Positions 1 to 10,136 are shown, numbered from the stretch's first letter. The stretch is DNA of 64,000 nucleotides from Chryseobacterium camelliae (GCF_002770595.1 NZ_CP022986.1:2604001-2668000); one strand, 5' to 3'. Notes: generated by a model from the letters alone, not told the origin. Numbers and translations are program-made.

Positions 1-1703
1 TCCGGACGCATGGTCATAGTAGCGCCTACCAGCAATCCGCCGTTTGACCTTCCTGAAAGGGCCATATACTGTTTTGAAGTATAGCCTTTGCTCTGCAGAT
101 ACTCTCCGGCTGCAATGAAATCTTCAAAAACATTTTTCTTCTGCATCTTGGTTCCTGCGTCATGCCATTTCTTACCGTATTCGCCGCCGCCGCGGATGTT
201 CGGAACGGCATAGATGCCTCCGTTTTCCATCCATATGGCATTTACTACGGAAAAAGCAGGCTGCAGGCTGATATTGAATCCGCCATAAGAATAGAGCATC
301 GTAGGATTCTTACCGTCCATCTTAATGCCTTTTTTATAGCTGATCATCATCGGGATTTTCGTTCCGTCCTTGGAGGTATAAAATACCTGTTCAGAAACAT
401 ATTCATCCGGATTAAATTTTACCTTCGGCTTTTGATACACTTCCGATTTTCCTGAATTTGCATTAAATTTATATGTGGTTCCGGGCGTTATATAATTACT
501 GAATGAATAATACAGCTCTTTTTCTTCTTTTTTACCGCCGAAACCTGCCACATTCCCTTTTCCAGGAAGGGTAATTTCTCTGATGAGCTTTCCGGCCCTG
601 TCCAGCTGTTTTACCTGATCCACGGCATCCACCATATAGGTAGCAAAGAAGTATCCTCCGCCTGTGGAGATGCCAAGAACATGTTCAGTTTCCGGGATTA
701 CATCTTTCCAGTTGTCCGGAGTAGGGTTTTTGATGCTGGTTTTCACCAGCCGCATATTAGGAGCATCCTTATCTGTAAAGATGTACAGATTATCGCCATC
801 GGTATCCACAATACTGGCATTGATATCAAATCCTTTCACAACCTGCACAAAATCGCCGCCTTTCTTTAAATCTTTAATATACAACTCATTGCCATTCGTA
901 GCATTGGCGGCAGAGATAATCAGGTACCTCTGGTCTTCGGAAACGCCTGCTCCAAGGTATCTCCTCGGGGTCTTTTCACCGCCGAAAATCAATTGGTCTT
1001 CCGACTGTTTTGTACCCAGCTTATGAAAGTAGACTTTATGTTTATCCGTCATTCCGGAAAGCACGGTTCCTTCTTTAGGCTTATCGTAGCTTGAATAATA
1101 GAATCCTTCATCACCCTGCCAGGAAATGCCGCTGAATTTCACATCAGTCAAAGTATCATCCATCTGTTTTCCGGTAACGGCATTCAGGATGATGATCTTG
1201 TTCCAGTCGCTCCCGCCTTCAGAAATAGAATAGGCTGCAAGATTTCCTTTTTTATTGAATGAAAGCTGTGCCAGTGAGGTCGTTCCTTTATCGGAGAACT
1301 TGTTCGGGTCCAGGAATATTTCCGTTGCCTTGGTTTTATTATGGGTTCTGTACAGCACAGATTGCGCCTGTAATCCATTGTTTTTATAATAGTAGGTATA
1401 ATCGCCTTCCTTAAATGGTGCTGAAATCTTTTCATAATTCCAGATATCCCTCAGCTGATCCTTAATCTGCTCCCGGAACGGAATTTTAGAAAGATAGCTC
1501 TGGCTGTAGGCAACTTCTTCGTCCACCCACTTTTTTGTTGCCTGAGAGTCATTTTCCAGATCCCGGAACGGGTCCTGTACTGCGGCCCCGAAATACGTAT
1601 CGGTCTGGGTTCCTTTTAATGCTTTAGGATAATTCATTTTCTGAGAATAGAAAGAAGCGGAATACAGGATTCCTGCTGTAAGTAATATGGGTTTAAAATT
1701 CAT
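1..1703 (-). CDS. Secreted prolyl oligopeptidase (S9A), 3' end outside window
   Basis: Cleaves peptides after proline, probably in the periplasm. The frame encodes about 567 residues before running off the window. It opens with a signal peptide (MNFKPILLTAGILYSASFYSQ), followed by the S9 N-terminal region, a seven-bladed propeller region, and then the hydrolase domain with YGGFN, GGGEYG and the nucleophile motif GRSNGG, whose serine is residue 553. That position fits flavobacterial prolyl endopeptidases of about 705 residues. The catalytic Asp and His should lie beyond base 1. An in-frame ATG at 1718 is rejected because a -7 element (1719-1726) places the transcript start between the two ATGs. 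Family assignment is firm; an intact 3' end is not shown. Confidence 0.93.
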   Translation of the reverse strand, partial: MNFKPILLTAGILYSASFYSQKMNYPKALKGTQTDTYFGAAVQDPFRDLENDSQATKKWVDEEVAYSQSYLSKIPFREQIKDQLRDIWNYEKISAPFKEGDYTYYYKNNGLQAQSVLYRTHNKTKATEIFLDPNKFSDKGTTSLAQLSFNKKGNLAAYSISEGGSDWNKIIILNAVTGKQMDDTLTDVKFSGISWQGDEGFYYSSYDKPKEGTVLSGMTDKHKVYFHKLGTKQSEDQLIFGGEKTPRRYLGAGVSEDQRYLIISAANATNGNELYIKDLKKGGDFVQVVKGFDINASIVDTDGDNLYIFTDKDAPNMRLVKTSIKNPTPDNWKDVIPETEHVLGISTGGGYFFATYMVDAVDQVKQLDRAGKLIREITLPGKGNVAGFGGKKEEKELYYSFSNYITPGTTYKFNANSGKSEVYQKPKVKFNPDEYVSEQVFYTSKDGTKIPMMISYKKGIKMDGKNPTMLYSYGGFNISLQPAFSVVNAIWMENGGIYAVPNIRGGGEYGKKWHDAGTKMQKKNVFEDFIAAGEYLQSKGYTSKQYMALSGRSNGGLLVGATMTMRP

Positions 1704-1718
1704 GTGAAAGGATTTCAT

Positions 1719-1726
1719 CAAAAATA
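1719..1726 (-). promoter_or_regulatory. -7 element of the prolyl oligopeptidase gene
   Basis: On the minus strand this reads TATTTTTG, matching the Bacteroidota consensus TAnnTTTG, about 16 bases before the chosen ATG. No convincing -33 TTTG was found, because the preceding gene's terminator occupies that space. Confidence 0.5.
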
Positions 1727-1743
1727 GGGAAAGTATCGGACAT

Positions 1744-1770
1744 AAAAAAGCTGTCCTTCGCGGACAGCTT
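1744..1770 (-). terminator. Terminator of the exported unknown gene
   Basis: Minus strand: stem GCTGTCC / GGACAGC around a GCGA tetraloop, followed by a run of six T. It starts about 5 bases after the stop codon of the gene at 1776-2432. Confidence 0.85.
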
Positions 1771-1775
1771 CTGTG

Positions 1776-2432
1776 CTAATCTATATTTTTAAAATAAGCC
1801 TCTTCCAGGTTCCAGGATAGGACTTCCGGCCCGCCATTCCAATAATATATATTTCCGTCTTTATATTTCTGGTACAACCTGAATGTATTGGCAATCACAA
1901 CCTGCTTATCAGCTTTTTTAAAATGTAAGGTAAGGTTTTTGAGGTGCTTCTTCATTTCAGCCGCACTGAATTTTCTGATATCTTTTCCTTTCATATCCAG
2001 CGGCTTAGACGGTACTTTAACATTTATCCGGTACATAATTTCCGTCACTTTCTGCCCTGCAAGCTGTTGATCGTCAATATCCGATATGCTTTTGATCTGA
2101 TAGTCCGCATTTTTAAGCTGGTCCAGCAGTGCTGAAAAATAATTTCGTGCATCCGGCTGGCAGGCTGCTGCTACCTGATCCGGGAGGGTGGAAAGGAAAA
2201 TTTTGGTGAGATGGTCCACTTTATCGCTGAAATTCTGGTCCCGGACGCTTTCAGTGTCCAGAAACCGGCTGTTATAGACATTGAGCGCATCGAGCGATGG
2301 ATTATCATACCTGACATAGGCATTAAAGTACAACTGAAATACCTTTTCAGGCTTTAAAACGGGATCCTGCGCCTGCAGCTGCTGTACACATAGCATCATC
2401 AGGAGCATAAAAAATACTCTACACTTTTTCAT
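1776..2432 (-). CDS. Exported protein of unknown function
   Basis: I do not recognise the family. The 218-residue product starts with a signal peptide (MKKCRVFFMLLMMLCVQQLQAQ) with no lipobox cysteine at the cleavage site, so it is probably soluble in the periplasm or secreted. The rest is charged and mixed alpha/beta in appearance. Its size and the aromatic C-terminal part (YYWNGGPEVLSW) are compatible with an NTF2-like fold, which is only a guess. It lies 76 bases downstream of prfA, but prfA has its own terminator between them, so it is probably transcribed separately. It ends directly before a strong terminator. Confidence 0.75.
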   Translation of the reverse strand: MKKCRVFFMLLMMLCVQQLQAQDPVLKPEKVFQLYFNAYVRYDNPSLDALNVYNSRFLDTESVRDQNFSDKVDHLTKIFLSTLPDQVAAACQPDARNYFSALLDQLKNADYQIKSISDIDDQQLAGQKVTEIMYRINVKVPSKPLDMKGKDIRKFSAAEMKKHLKNLTLHFKKADKQVVIANTFRLYQKYKDGNIYYWNGGPEVLSWNLEEAYFKNID

Positions 2433-2454
2433 AGCTTAACTCTTTAATATAACT

Positions 2455-2484
2455 CAAAAAAAGACTCCTGATCAACAAGAGTCA
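2455..2484 (-). terminator. prfA terminator
   Basis: Minus strand: stem ACTCTTG / CAGGAGT (one U-G pair) with a five-base loop, followed by seven T. Confidence 0.75.
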
Positions 2485-2508
2485 TTAAGGTATAAATATA
2501 GAATATTT

Positions 2509-3594
2509 TTATAGATTTTCTTCTTCTCCCTTCATTTTTTCAGCATTTTCTGCCATAATCACGGCATCTATCATTTCAGAGATGTCTCCGTTCATGTAGG
2601 CATCGAGGTTATACATGGATTTGTTGATCCTGTGATCCGTTACTCTTCCCTGAGGATAGTTGTATGTTTTGATCTTTGCCGAACGGTCCCCGGTAGATAC
2701 CATAGTTTTTCTCTGGGCAGCAATATCTCCCTGAACTTCCTGAAGTTTTATATCGTAAAGTTTAGCACGGAGCATTTCCATAGCGAGTTCACGGTTCGCC
2801 AGCTGGGAACGTGCCTGCTGACATACCACTACCAATCCGGACGGCTTATGGGTCAGCTGAACCTTGGTTTCCACCTTGTTTACGTTCTGCCCTCCTGCTC
2901 CTCCTGAACGGGAAGTCTGCATTTCAATATCGGCCGGATTGATTTCCACATCCACTTCTTCCGCCTCCGGAAGGACTGCAATGGTAATCGCCGAGGTATG
3001 CACCCTTCCCTGGGATTCTGTTTCGGGTACCCGCTGCACCCGATGAACACCGGATTCAAACTTCATGATTCCATAAACGCCTTCGCCTTCCACTTTCATG
3101 ATGAGTTCCTTATATCCCTTCGCCGCTTCATTGGCATCGGTTACCTCATGCCTCCAGCCTTTCGATTTGAAGTACATGGTATACATCCGGTAAATATCTT
3201 CCACGAAGATTGCTGCTTCATCGCCTCCCGTTCCCGCACGCAATTCCACGATAACGTTTTTATCATCGGCAGGGTCTTTAGGAATCAGCAATACTTTAAG
3301 TTCTTCTTCCAGTCCCGGAATTTTTTCCTGGGCTTCCATTTTTTCCATCTTAGCCAGGTCTACAAGATCCCTGTCTGATCCGTCTGCAATAATTTCATCG
3401 GATTCTTCAATCGTATCCAAAGCAGATTTGTACTGGTCATACACCCTTACGATCTTTCCCAGGTCGCTGTATTCTTTGTTCAGAGCAGAATATCTTTTCT
3501 GATCCGAGATCACATCGGGCTGGATAATAAGGTCTGCTACCTCATTATATCTTTGTTTTATTGCTTCTAGTTTAGGGACTAACGATTTAGACAT
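2509..3594 (-). CDS. prfA: Peptide chain release factor 1
   Basis: Recognises UAA and UAG in the ribosomal A site and triggers hydrolysis of peptidyl-tRNA. At 361 residues it has the usual RF1 length. The N-terminal coiled-coil region is followed by the decoding domain and the catalytic GGQ in [15 protein letters not shown] at about residue 235, the position seen in E. coli RF1. The glutamine is the PrmC methylation site in characterised homologues. The ATG at 3594 sits 20 bases from a consensus -7 element (3614-3621), giving a short leader. It is monocistronic, with a terminator right after the stop. Confidence 0.98.
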   Translation of the reverse strand: MSKSLVPKLEAIKQRYNEVADLIIQPDVISDQKRYSALNKEYSDLGKIVRVYDQYKSALDTIEESDEIIADGSDRDLVDLAKMEKMEAQEKIPGLEEELKVLLIPKDPADDKNVIVELRAGTGGDEAAIFVEDIYRMYTMYFKSKGWRHEVTDANEAAKGYKELIMKVEGEGVYGIMKFESGVHRVQRVPETESQGRVHTSAITIAVLPEAEEVDVEINPADIEMQTSRSGGAGGQNVNKVETKVQLTHKPSGLVVVCQQARSQLANRELAMEMLRAKLYDIKLQEVQGDIAAQRKTMVSTGDRSAKIKTYNYPQGRVTDHRINKSMYNLDAYMNGDISEMIDAVIMAENAEKMKGEEENL

Positions 3595-3613
3595 GATGGA
3601 AATTTTGTGGCTG

Positions 3614-3621
3614 CAAAGATA
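3614..3621 (-). promoter_or_regulatory. prfA -7 promoter element
   Basis: Minus strand TATCTTTG, an exact TAnnTTTG match, 20 bases upstream of the prfA ATG. The nearest TTG upstream is too close for a standard -33. Confidence 0.6.
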
Positions 3622-3700
3622 AGAATTATTAATTCAAATTAAAAGCCGGGTATGGGTCTGATTTATAAAGTCTTTTGGTGTGAAAATGCTTATTAACAGA

Positions 3701-3725
3701 AGAGGCTGCTTCAAAGCAACCTCTT
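3701..3725 (-). terminator. Terminator after the GH13 gene
   Basis: Inverted repeat AGAGG..CCTCT with an inner TGC/GCA. It pairs better on the minus strand (U-G wobble), with a moderate T-rich tail, and lies just past the amylase-like gene. Confidence 0.55.
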
Positions 3726-3748
3726 TTTAAATGATGATGTAATTGGCA

Positions 3749-6580
3749 TTAAGGAATAATCATCTTCTGGATGGCTGTCCCATTATCTGCCTTCAGGTGG
3801 ACCAGATAATTCCCGGCAGGATACGCTGCCCTGAATTCATACGTTCCGTTCTCCCGGTTCAGTTTAAATGAATCCATTTTTTTGCCGCTCATGTCATAGA
3901 TGACAATCCCTGCATTTTTAGCTTTATAATACACCAGTCTTGCCTGACCGTTCTTTACAGGGTTATCTGCAACCTGCAGGGAAAGCCGGTGAGCCACATT
4001 CTCATCGGTGGAAAGGGATCCGGTATAATTTCCGAAAATCCTGAATTCACCAGGCTGGAGCGTGATAGGAGCTGTAGTGGAGGTTATATTTGAAACCGTA
4101 TTGTCCATGAGGTTCTGCCATGCGCCGGTATAAGGGAAATAAGGCACCACATTCTGGACAGAAGTATTGTAATTGGCCAATACCACAATATTTTTTACGC
4201 CCGCGGTGAGCAGGTTGTCATATACATAAATCCTGGTGATGAGGCCATTCTGATCATTGGAAAGGTTGTTGGATTCAATCGTATAGGTTTTTGATTTAAA
4301 TACCGGATTGGAATTCCTGATGTTGATGATCTGGGCCCAGGTATTATACACGGCCTTTCTGTTGGCGTTGGTATCATAACCCAGCGTGAATGCTACAGGC
4401 TTTTCATCTGTACGGCAGTTATTGTTGATTGTACCGTCCGTACATCTGTTGATGCTGAATTCATAGCCCAGTTCCCCGAACTGCCAGATCATTTTAGGCC
4501 CGGGAATGGTAAAGAACGTGGCCCCGAAAGTCTTCATTCTTTCCAGTGCCGTATTCAGGTTTTTAACATCATAAGAACCGTTGGCAGCACCATAAGCAAG
4601 GTTTTTAAACATCAACCTTTCTTCATCATGGCTTTTCCCGTATCCTACCGCACTCATATTGGTAAATCCATGAAGGGTATGATTCATCCTGTCGTAACTG
4701 CTGTTTTCCTTGTAGCCCATTGTATTCTGGTTGTAAGGATCGGTTTGCTTATTCCACATCAGGACGCCTTTACCTTCTGCGATGCGGTAATTGGCCCATT
4801 GCTGCTCTTCTGCATCTGTTCCCAGGTGTTCAAAGATCATGTAGGAATTAGGATCAATTCCCCATTGCTTATCGGCATAGTATTTCAGGATGTCTACCCT
4901 GTCCTGCTGATACGCATTGGTACAGTTTTCATCGTTGGCCGTACAGTTCTGGGTAAATCCTTTGGTAAGGTCCCAACGGAAACCGTCGATACGGTATTCG
5001 GTAAGCCATTGCTGCAGACATCTCTCCACATAATATTTCGTGGCGGCACTTGTATGGTTAAAATCATTGAATACACTGTACGAATGCTTTGCTACCTGGT
5101 TAAAATATGGGTTATTGGCCGCGACATCTCCGTATCCGTCGCCATCCGGATCGATATTCCAGAGCCTTACCAGCGGAGATCTTCCCGTGGCATGGTTAAA
5201 CGCTACATCCAGGATGACAGCAATCCCGTTCTGGTGACACAGGTCTACAAATTCCTTGAATTTCTCCGGCGTACCATATGCTTTATCCAGCGCATAATGG
5301 AATGACGTATTATATCCCCAGGATACGTTTCCGTCAAACTCCATGATCGGCATCAGTTCAACCGCATTGATATTCAGGTTTTTGAGGTAGGTGATCTTGT
5401 TGATCAGCGACTGCCAGTTTTTTTCCTGCGTAAAATCCCTCAGCAGCAATTCATAGACAACCAGGTTATCTTTGGAAGGCCGCTGGAAGTTGGTTACCTG
5501 CCAGTTATAAGCAGTTTGTCCGGTTTTGAATGTAGAGACTTCAAAACCCTGCCCGGAAGGAAACGGCGGTAAACCCGGATAGGTTGTTGAAGAAATCCAC
5601 GGGTCATCATAAGAGGATAAAATCTGTGGAGAATAAGGATCTGCCACTTTCTTAAGGTCATTAGTTCTGTACTGGAATGTATAAAGCTGCTGAGGCGTCA
5701 GACCGCTCAGTTCGATCCAGTAAAGATCAGGATTGGTCGTATCCCTTTTCATCAGGTAATTGTCATTGACCATCCAGTTGTTAAAACTGCCGATCACATG
5801 AACAAAGTTTTTGTAAGGTGCATATAAAGCCAGTCCTACTTTGGTATTGTCTGTAGGGTTATAATTAATGCCCTGTTTAATCCATGAAGGAATGGCCTGT
5901 GAAACCACATTTCTCGGAACCTGCACTATAAACGCCGCAGATTTGGAGGTAGATCCCTGGGTTGCGATCAGTTCCATATCGGCATCACCGCTTACCATAT
6001 AACTGTACGAATAAGAAGTTGATGGTGAAGAACTGCTGTTCACAACTGCGCCATTGGCTTTCAGCTGAAAGGTTGCCGCGACATTCGTGGTCCCAGTCAC
6101 CGTAACAGAATTTCCTGCCGGCACGGATGTAAGACCGTTGGCAACCGGATTGGTAAGGCTTAAACTGAGTACTCCTACATTCACAAAATTATCTGATGTC
6201 TGATGGGCACCTGTTTTATCCTTTAACAGAAACCCGATCCGGCCGATCCCTGTCCTGTTGTACAATACAGTTGGGGTAAACGTTAAGGAATAGGTGTCTG
6301 TTGTTGCATTGTATGTCAGTTTGTTGAGATCATTGGAATTGTTCCAGCTTCCGTTGGTAGGACAGTCCTGACTGTTCTGGTAATTGGCATCAAGCGACCA
6401 GGTCCATATATAAATGGCATTATTGGTAACGCCCCATGCAGATTCATCGATCTGGTTCCCGGGTACCGTAAGCGTGATCTGATCCGTTTCATTGAACGGG
6501 TTCGGGGTAATGCTGTAACTGACCTGCCCGAAAATAAGGGCCATCACGAACAGCAGTACGCCTGAGTAAAGTTTTTTCAT
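3749..6580 (-). CDS. Secreted GH13 alpha-amylase-family enzyme with T9SS tail
   Basis: Probably hydrolyses or debranches alpha-glucans at the cell surface. The 943-residue protein has a 23-residue signal peptide, an N-terminal beta-sandwich region, an early-set domain like that before debranching enzymes (about 225-355), and a GH13 barrel. GH13 motifs are all present: DVAFNH (about 458), GFRWDL with the nucleophile Asp (about 532), IFEHLG with the acid/base Glu (about 580), and SHDEE with the third carboxylate (about 652). The last ~75 residues form a type IX secretion sorting domain ending in QKMIIP. Exact substrate (starch, glycogen, pullulan) cannot be read from sequence. ATG at 6580 gives the signal peptide directly. 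Confidence 0.92.
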   Translation of the reverse strand: MKKLYSGVLLFVMALIFGQVSYSITPNPFNETDQITLTVPGNQIDESAWGVTNNAIYIWTWSLDANYQNSQDCPTNGSWNNSNDLNKLTYNATTDTYSLTFTPTVLYNRTGIGRIGFLLKDKTGAHQTSDNFVNVGVLSLSLTNPVANGLTSVPAGNSVTVTGTTNVAATFQLKANGAVVNSSSSPSTSYSYSYMVSGDADMELIATQGSTSKSAAFIVQVPRNVVSQAIPSWIKQGINYNPTDNTKVGLALYAPYKNFVHVIGSFNNWMVNDNYLMKRDTTNPDLYWIELSGLTPQQLYTFQYRTNDLKKVADPYSPQILSSYDDPWISSTTYPGLPPFPSGQGFEVSTFKTGQTAYNWQVTNFQRPSKDNLVVYELLLRDFTQEKNWQSLINKITYLKNLNINAVELMPIMEFDGNVSWGYNTSFHYALDKAYGTPEKFKEFVDLCHQNGIAVILDVAFNHATGRSPLVRLWNIDPDGDGYGDVAANNPYFNQVAKHSYSVFNDFNHTSAATKYYVERCLQQWLTEYRIDGFRWDLTKGFTQNCTANDENCTNAYQQDRVDILKYYADKQWGIDPNSYMIFEHLGTDAEEQQWANYRIAEGKGVLMWNKQTDPYNQNTMGYKENSSYDRMNHTLHGFTNMSAVGYGKSHDEERLMFKNLAYGAANGSYDVKNLNTALERMKTFGATFFTIPGPKMIWQFGELGYEFSINRCTDGTINNNCRTDEKPVAFTLGYDTNANRKAVYNTWAQIINIRNSNPVFKSKTYTIESNNLSNDQNGLITRIYVYDNLLTAGVKNIVVLANYNTSVQNVVPYFPYTGAWQNLMDNTVSNITSTTAPITLQPGEFRIFGNYTGSLSTDENVAHRLSLQVADNPVKNGQARLVYYKAKNAGIVIYDMSGKKMDSFKLNRENGTYEFRAAYPAGNYLVHLKADNGTAIQKMIIP

Positions 6581-6752
6581 ACTATTGATCTTTCTTAATA
6601 ATTAAATTTTATTGTTTCCGTAAATTACTAAACTTCAACTTACAGAAGGTATTGCAAATGTAATTTTTTATTGTGAACACCCATGATTTATTTTTCCCAT
6701 ACCACTGCGTCACCGATGATAAAGGTGTAAAACAGCCTGTCTGTATGGTCCC

Positions 6753-6780
6753 AAAAAAGGCCCATCAGTCAAGATGAGCC
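6753..6780 (-). terminator. Terminator after the short FISUMP gene
   Basis: Minus strand: GGCTCATC / GATGGGCC stem (one U-G pair), six-base loop, then six T, about 80 bases past the stop codon. Confidence 0.8.
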
Positions 6781-6860
6781 TCAAGTCAAATAAAAAAATT
6801 GAATTGTATTGAAAAAATGACCTTATTTATAGAATAACCGGCTAGTAGATCTGTGCCGGA

Positions 6861-7919
6861 TTATTTCTTAATTATTTTTTCGGAAATTGTTTTTCCGTTT
6901 TGCAGCTGTACGTGTAAGATGTATACGCCATCTGGCACTCCTAGTATATTGATTTTATTTGCGGAAAACCGAACCGGTAGTTTCTGGCCTGTTACGGCGG
7001 TTAAAAAAACTTCTCCTATAGATGAATCTGTTTTAACAAATACAATATCACGGGTCGGATTCGGGTAGATGGCCATGGTATTCAGCCTGATATCTGATGT
7101 GCTCAATCCGGTTACCTCTTTGATGCACCTTACGGATGCTCCCTGTCCTCTTGGTGCTCCTGATGAAGCATTAGCATTAGCCGTACCGATGTACAGATAT
7201 TTCCCTCCTGAATTAGCTGTATCGGAGCTCCAGAAGTATCCTCGCTGACCTACAAAAGTAAACCCTCCGTTGGTATTGCTCCTGTATCCGCCTGCAGGCA
7301 GTTTCAGATTGCTCGCATATGCCGATGCCGGACTATTAACGGTTTCTGTCCCGATAAGGTTGGTCCAGTCTGCCTGTGACGGCATTTTCCATCCCGGACC
7401 GATTGCCTTACAGGGATCTGCACCGTTGGCAGAAGTTATTGAAGCGGCGTTCGATGCCGACCACTGATCCGAAGAACCGTTTCCGGACCACCAGGACGCA
7501 GTACTGCTGCCCAGGATAAATGAACTGCTTGTTCCAAGGCCGTCGGGAGAATTGGGTGATGGTGCAGCAGCCGTTGCTGAATTCCTCAGCTGATGGCCGT
7601 CATCCCATCTTCCCCATTGAAAGAGGTCTCCATATGCATCAGCGTCTGAAACAGCACCTGCGACCTTTGTACTTCCCAGATTTTGCTGCAGCCAGATCTT
7701 TCCGTCCGCACCTCTTACGGTAGCATAAGTTACATTCTGGCCCCTGTAGGTGAAACTGACGCAGCCTGTACTTCCCGGTGCTGTTGCCGGATCTGTGTTA
7801 TTACAAATTTTCGACTGGATCCCGTTTCCTGCCTGCTGAGCAGAAAGAGAGCCACTAATCAATGCAGCCAGCCATAATGATGTTTTTATTTTTCTCCCAA
7901 AGCATATATCTCCTGCCAT
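6861..7919 (-). CDS. FISUMP-domain protein with T9SS tail (short paralogue)
   Basis: Surface or secreted protein; molecular role unknown. The frame is open to 8027, but the ATG at 7919 gives the only normal signal peptide (hydrophobic stretch ending SGSLSAQ), so a 352-residue product is proposed. The FISUMP domain (Fibrobacter succinogenes major-paralogous family) carries GADGKIWLQQNLG, DLFQWGRWDDG, GWKMPSQADW and SVRCIKE. A type IX C-terminal sorting domain follows (AIYPNPTRD to KTISEKIIKK). It lies just downstream of, and is closely related to, the gene at 8049-10136, so a local duplication is likely. Confidence 0.85.
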   Translation of the reverse strand: MAGDICFGRKIKTSLWLAALISGSLSAQQAGNGIQSKICNNTDPATAPGSTGCVSFTYRGQNVTYATVRGADGKIWLQQNLGSTKVAGAVSDADAYGDLFQWGRWDDGHQLRNSATAAAPSPNSPDGLGTSSSFILGSSTASWWSGNGSSDQWSASNAASITSANGADPCKAIGPGWKMPSQADWTNLIGTETVNSPASAYASNLKLPAGGYRSNTNGGFTFVGQRGYFWSSDTANSGGKYLYIGTANANASSGAPRGQGASVRCIKEVTGLSTSDIRLNTMAIYPNPTRDIVFVKTDSSIGEVFLTAVTGQKLPVRFSANKINILGVPDGVYILHVQLQNGKTISEKIIKK

Positions 7920-8048
7920 ATCCTGATTGTATTTATTATTATTAAAATTGAACTCAAAAGCAGTATGGTTGTAGAAGCGTTTCTTCATCCTCTTCCAATT
8001 TTCTGTTATCTGCTTTACTAAAAACACTTTTCAATGCCTGACCCCCGA

Positions 8049-10136
8049 CTAATTCTTCATGATCTTCTCGGAAATCTTCTGCCTGTTCTTCAATGTTATT
8101 TCTATGATGTATACTCCTCTCGGTAAAGATGTCAGCTCAATATGCTGTTGTCCGAAATTTACATTCATCACTTGTCCCGAAACGGTATAAACACGTACTT
8201 TTTCAACAGCAGAGTCTGCTTTAATGTTAAGGATTCCGCTGGTCGGGTTAGGATAAATACCGATGGATGCCTTTCTGATATCCGTGGTTCCCAGTCCTGA
8301 GGCTTCCGTTTTGATGCACCGTACAGACTGTCCGCCATCCCTGCCCCCTGAATTGGTAAGGCTGGAAAACTGACTGATGTATAAGTGTTCACCGGAGCCG
8401 GTATATGCAGATGGTGTAGAGGTCCAGAGATATAAGCGGGTACCCGGAGAGAAAATTCCGTTATAATCTTTCATTCCGGCCGGAACGAGTTTAAGATTAC
8501 TGGAAAGTGCTGAATTCAGTTCTGTGATATTTTCAGCAGCTATTGCCGCTTCCACCTCAGTTTTGGCAGGCATTCTCCAACCGGTCCCAATGGCTTTGCA
8601 TGGATCTGCACCATTCACGGCACTCACCTGGGAAACATTGGGAGCATCCCATTTATCTGTGGACACGCCATCGGCCCACCAGTTTGAAGATGAATTATAG
8701 GCGGCTGAGTAAAAAGAGGTGCTCCCTCCATTCAATCCGCCGGGATTGTTCTGAGCCGGTGAGACAGCGTTCAGCACAGAATTCCTCAGCTGGTGCCCAT
8801 CATCCCATCTTCCCCATTGAAAGAGGTCTCCATATGCATCCGCATCTGAAAGAGAACTGGCTACTTTCGTGCTTCCTAAATTTTGCTGTAGCCAGATCTT
8901 TCCGTCTGCACCTCTTACGGTGGTGTAGGTTACATTCTGGCCTCTGTAGGTGAAATTGACGCAGCCTGTACTTCCGGTGCCAGTTCCTGGGTCGGTATTG
9001 TTACAAACCAGCCCTGCACTGCCCTGAGAGATTTTTTTTACTCTGACACCGCCTTGGGAATAAATCAGGACCAGGTTATTATGAACATTATCAAATGCAA
9101 GGTCGTTAAAAGTAGCTTGCCCGTCTGAGATAAAATCTCCGCCCAACGGAGCCCAGGTCAGTGTGGACAAATCAAATTTATATACGGTATTCCTCGAATA
9201 ATTATCATTCTCCCAACGGCTGGCTACCACGTACGGCTGTCCTGAAGCACTAACGGCAACCGCTATATGCTGAACTCTCCCATCTGAGAAATTAGGAGCT
9301 CCCAATTGTACCCAGGATGTCCCGTTGAATTTCTTCACATTCAGTTTCCGGCCGTTTGCGGAACTGGAAACATACGCTACATACAGGTTGTTCGCTGCAT
9401 CAATCGCAATATCCGAATTATATTGTTCTGAAGATGATGAGGCACCCACAATGCTTCCGCCAACCAGGCTCCAGTTATCTGATGCGCCGGCTGTAGCGGA
9501 ATTTTCATATACCTGTACTCCGCCCGAAACATTACAGGTATACACTTTATTGTTTGATCCGATAACCATTTCTGCGTAGGATGCTCCGGAGGAAAACCCT
9601 GAGTTGCCTACCTGCTCCCAGGCTCCGTTAACGAAACGCTTTACAGTTCCTGAATTCTCTCCCGAAAAAGTAAACAGAACGCCGGAAGGGGCTACCGCTG
9701 AAGCATGGTAATTGAGGGAAACACTGGCTGCATCCGGCAGCTGGTTCCAGGATGAGCCGCTGAATTTACGCACTTCCATGCCTGTCCCGGGCCATCCTAT
9801 CTGGTTGGTGTAATACACATTTCCTGAATGATCTGCTGATAATGAATTAAATGTGGCTATTCCTGATGTAATGCCTGCAGATCCTCCCACATATGACCAT
9901 GATGTGCCGTCAAATTTCTGTACAGAACCTTTTCCGGCTGAAACATCATAATAAGAAATATAGTAATTCCCTACATAATCAATAACAAGGTTGGTATAAC
10001 TGCTTCCTCCGGCTGAAACCGGCTGTGTATTTCCTACATTTTCCCACTGCTGTGCGTGTAGATTGCCGTTGGCAAATAGTACACAGCTCATGGCAGCAAT
10101 GCTATTGAACAGGACACGAGATAAAACTTTGAACAT
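8049..10136 (-). CDS. FISUMP-domain protein with beta-propeller-like N-terminus and T9SS tail
   Basis: Probable surface protein of 695 residues. The first in-frame ATG is at 10136; it yields a signal peptide ending NLHAQQW. Residues ~25-370 contain recurring WxxxG blades such as NVYYTNQIGWPG and NNLYVAYVSS, typical of a propeller. A FISUMP domain follows (GADGKIWLQQNLG, DLFQWGRWDDGHQLRNS, VRCIKTEASG), then a type IX sorting tail (IGIYPNPTSG to KISEKIMKN). The C-terminal 300 residues parallel the downstream paralogue, including a 40-base stretch of identical DNA. Transcription probably starts near 10177 from the -7 element facing the AraC gene. Confidence 0.86.
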   Translation of the reverse strand: MFKVLSRVLFNSIAAMSCVLFANGNLHAQQWENVGNTQPVSAGGSSYTNLVIDYVGNYYISYYDVSAGKGSVQKFDGTSWSYVGGSAGITSGIATFNSLSADHSGNVYYTNQIGWPGTGMEVRKFSGSSWNQLPDAASVSLNYHASAVAPSGVLFTFSGENSGTVKRFVNGAWEQVGNSGFSSGASYAEMVIGSNNKVYTCNVSGGVQVYENSATAGASDNWSLVGGSIVGASSSSEQYNSDIAIDAANNLYVAYVSSSANGRKLNVKKFNGTSWVQLGAPNFSDGRVQHIAVAVSASGQPYVVASRWENDNYSRNTVYKFDLSTLTWAPLGGDFISDGQATFNDLAFDNVHNNLVLIYSQGGVRVKKISQGSAGLVCNNTDPGTGTGSTGCVNFTYRGQNVTYTTVRGADGKIWLQQNLGSTKVASSLSDADAYGDLFQWGRWDDGHQLRNSVLNAVSPAQNNPGGLNGGSTSFYSAAYNSSSNWWADGVSTDKWDAPNVSQVSAVNGADPCKAIGTGWRMPAKTEVEAAIAAENITELNSALSSNLKLVPAGMKDYNGIFSPGTRLYLWTSTPSAYTGSGEHLYISQFSSLTNSGGRDGGQSVRCIKTEASGLGTTDIRKASIGIYPNPTSGILNIKADSAVEKVRVYTVSGQVMNVNFGQQHIELTSLPRGVYIIEITLKNRQKISEKIMKN

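Noticed and set aside
4628-5305. 225-codon open frame on the plus strand opposite the GH13 gene
   Set aside because: The opposite strand encodes all GH13 catalytic motifs through this stretch; the plus-strand product shows no family pattern.
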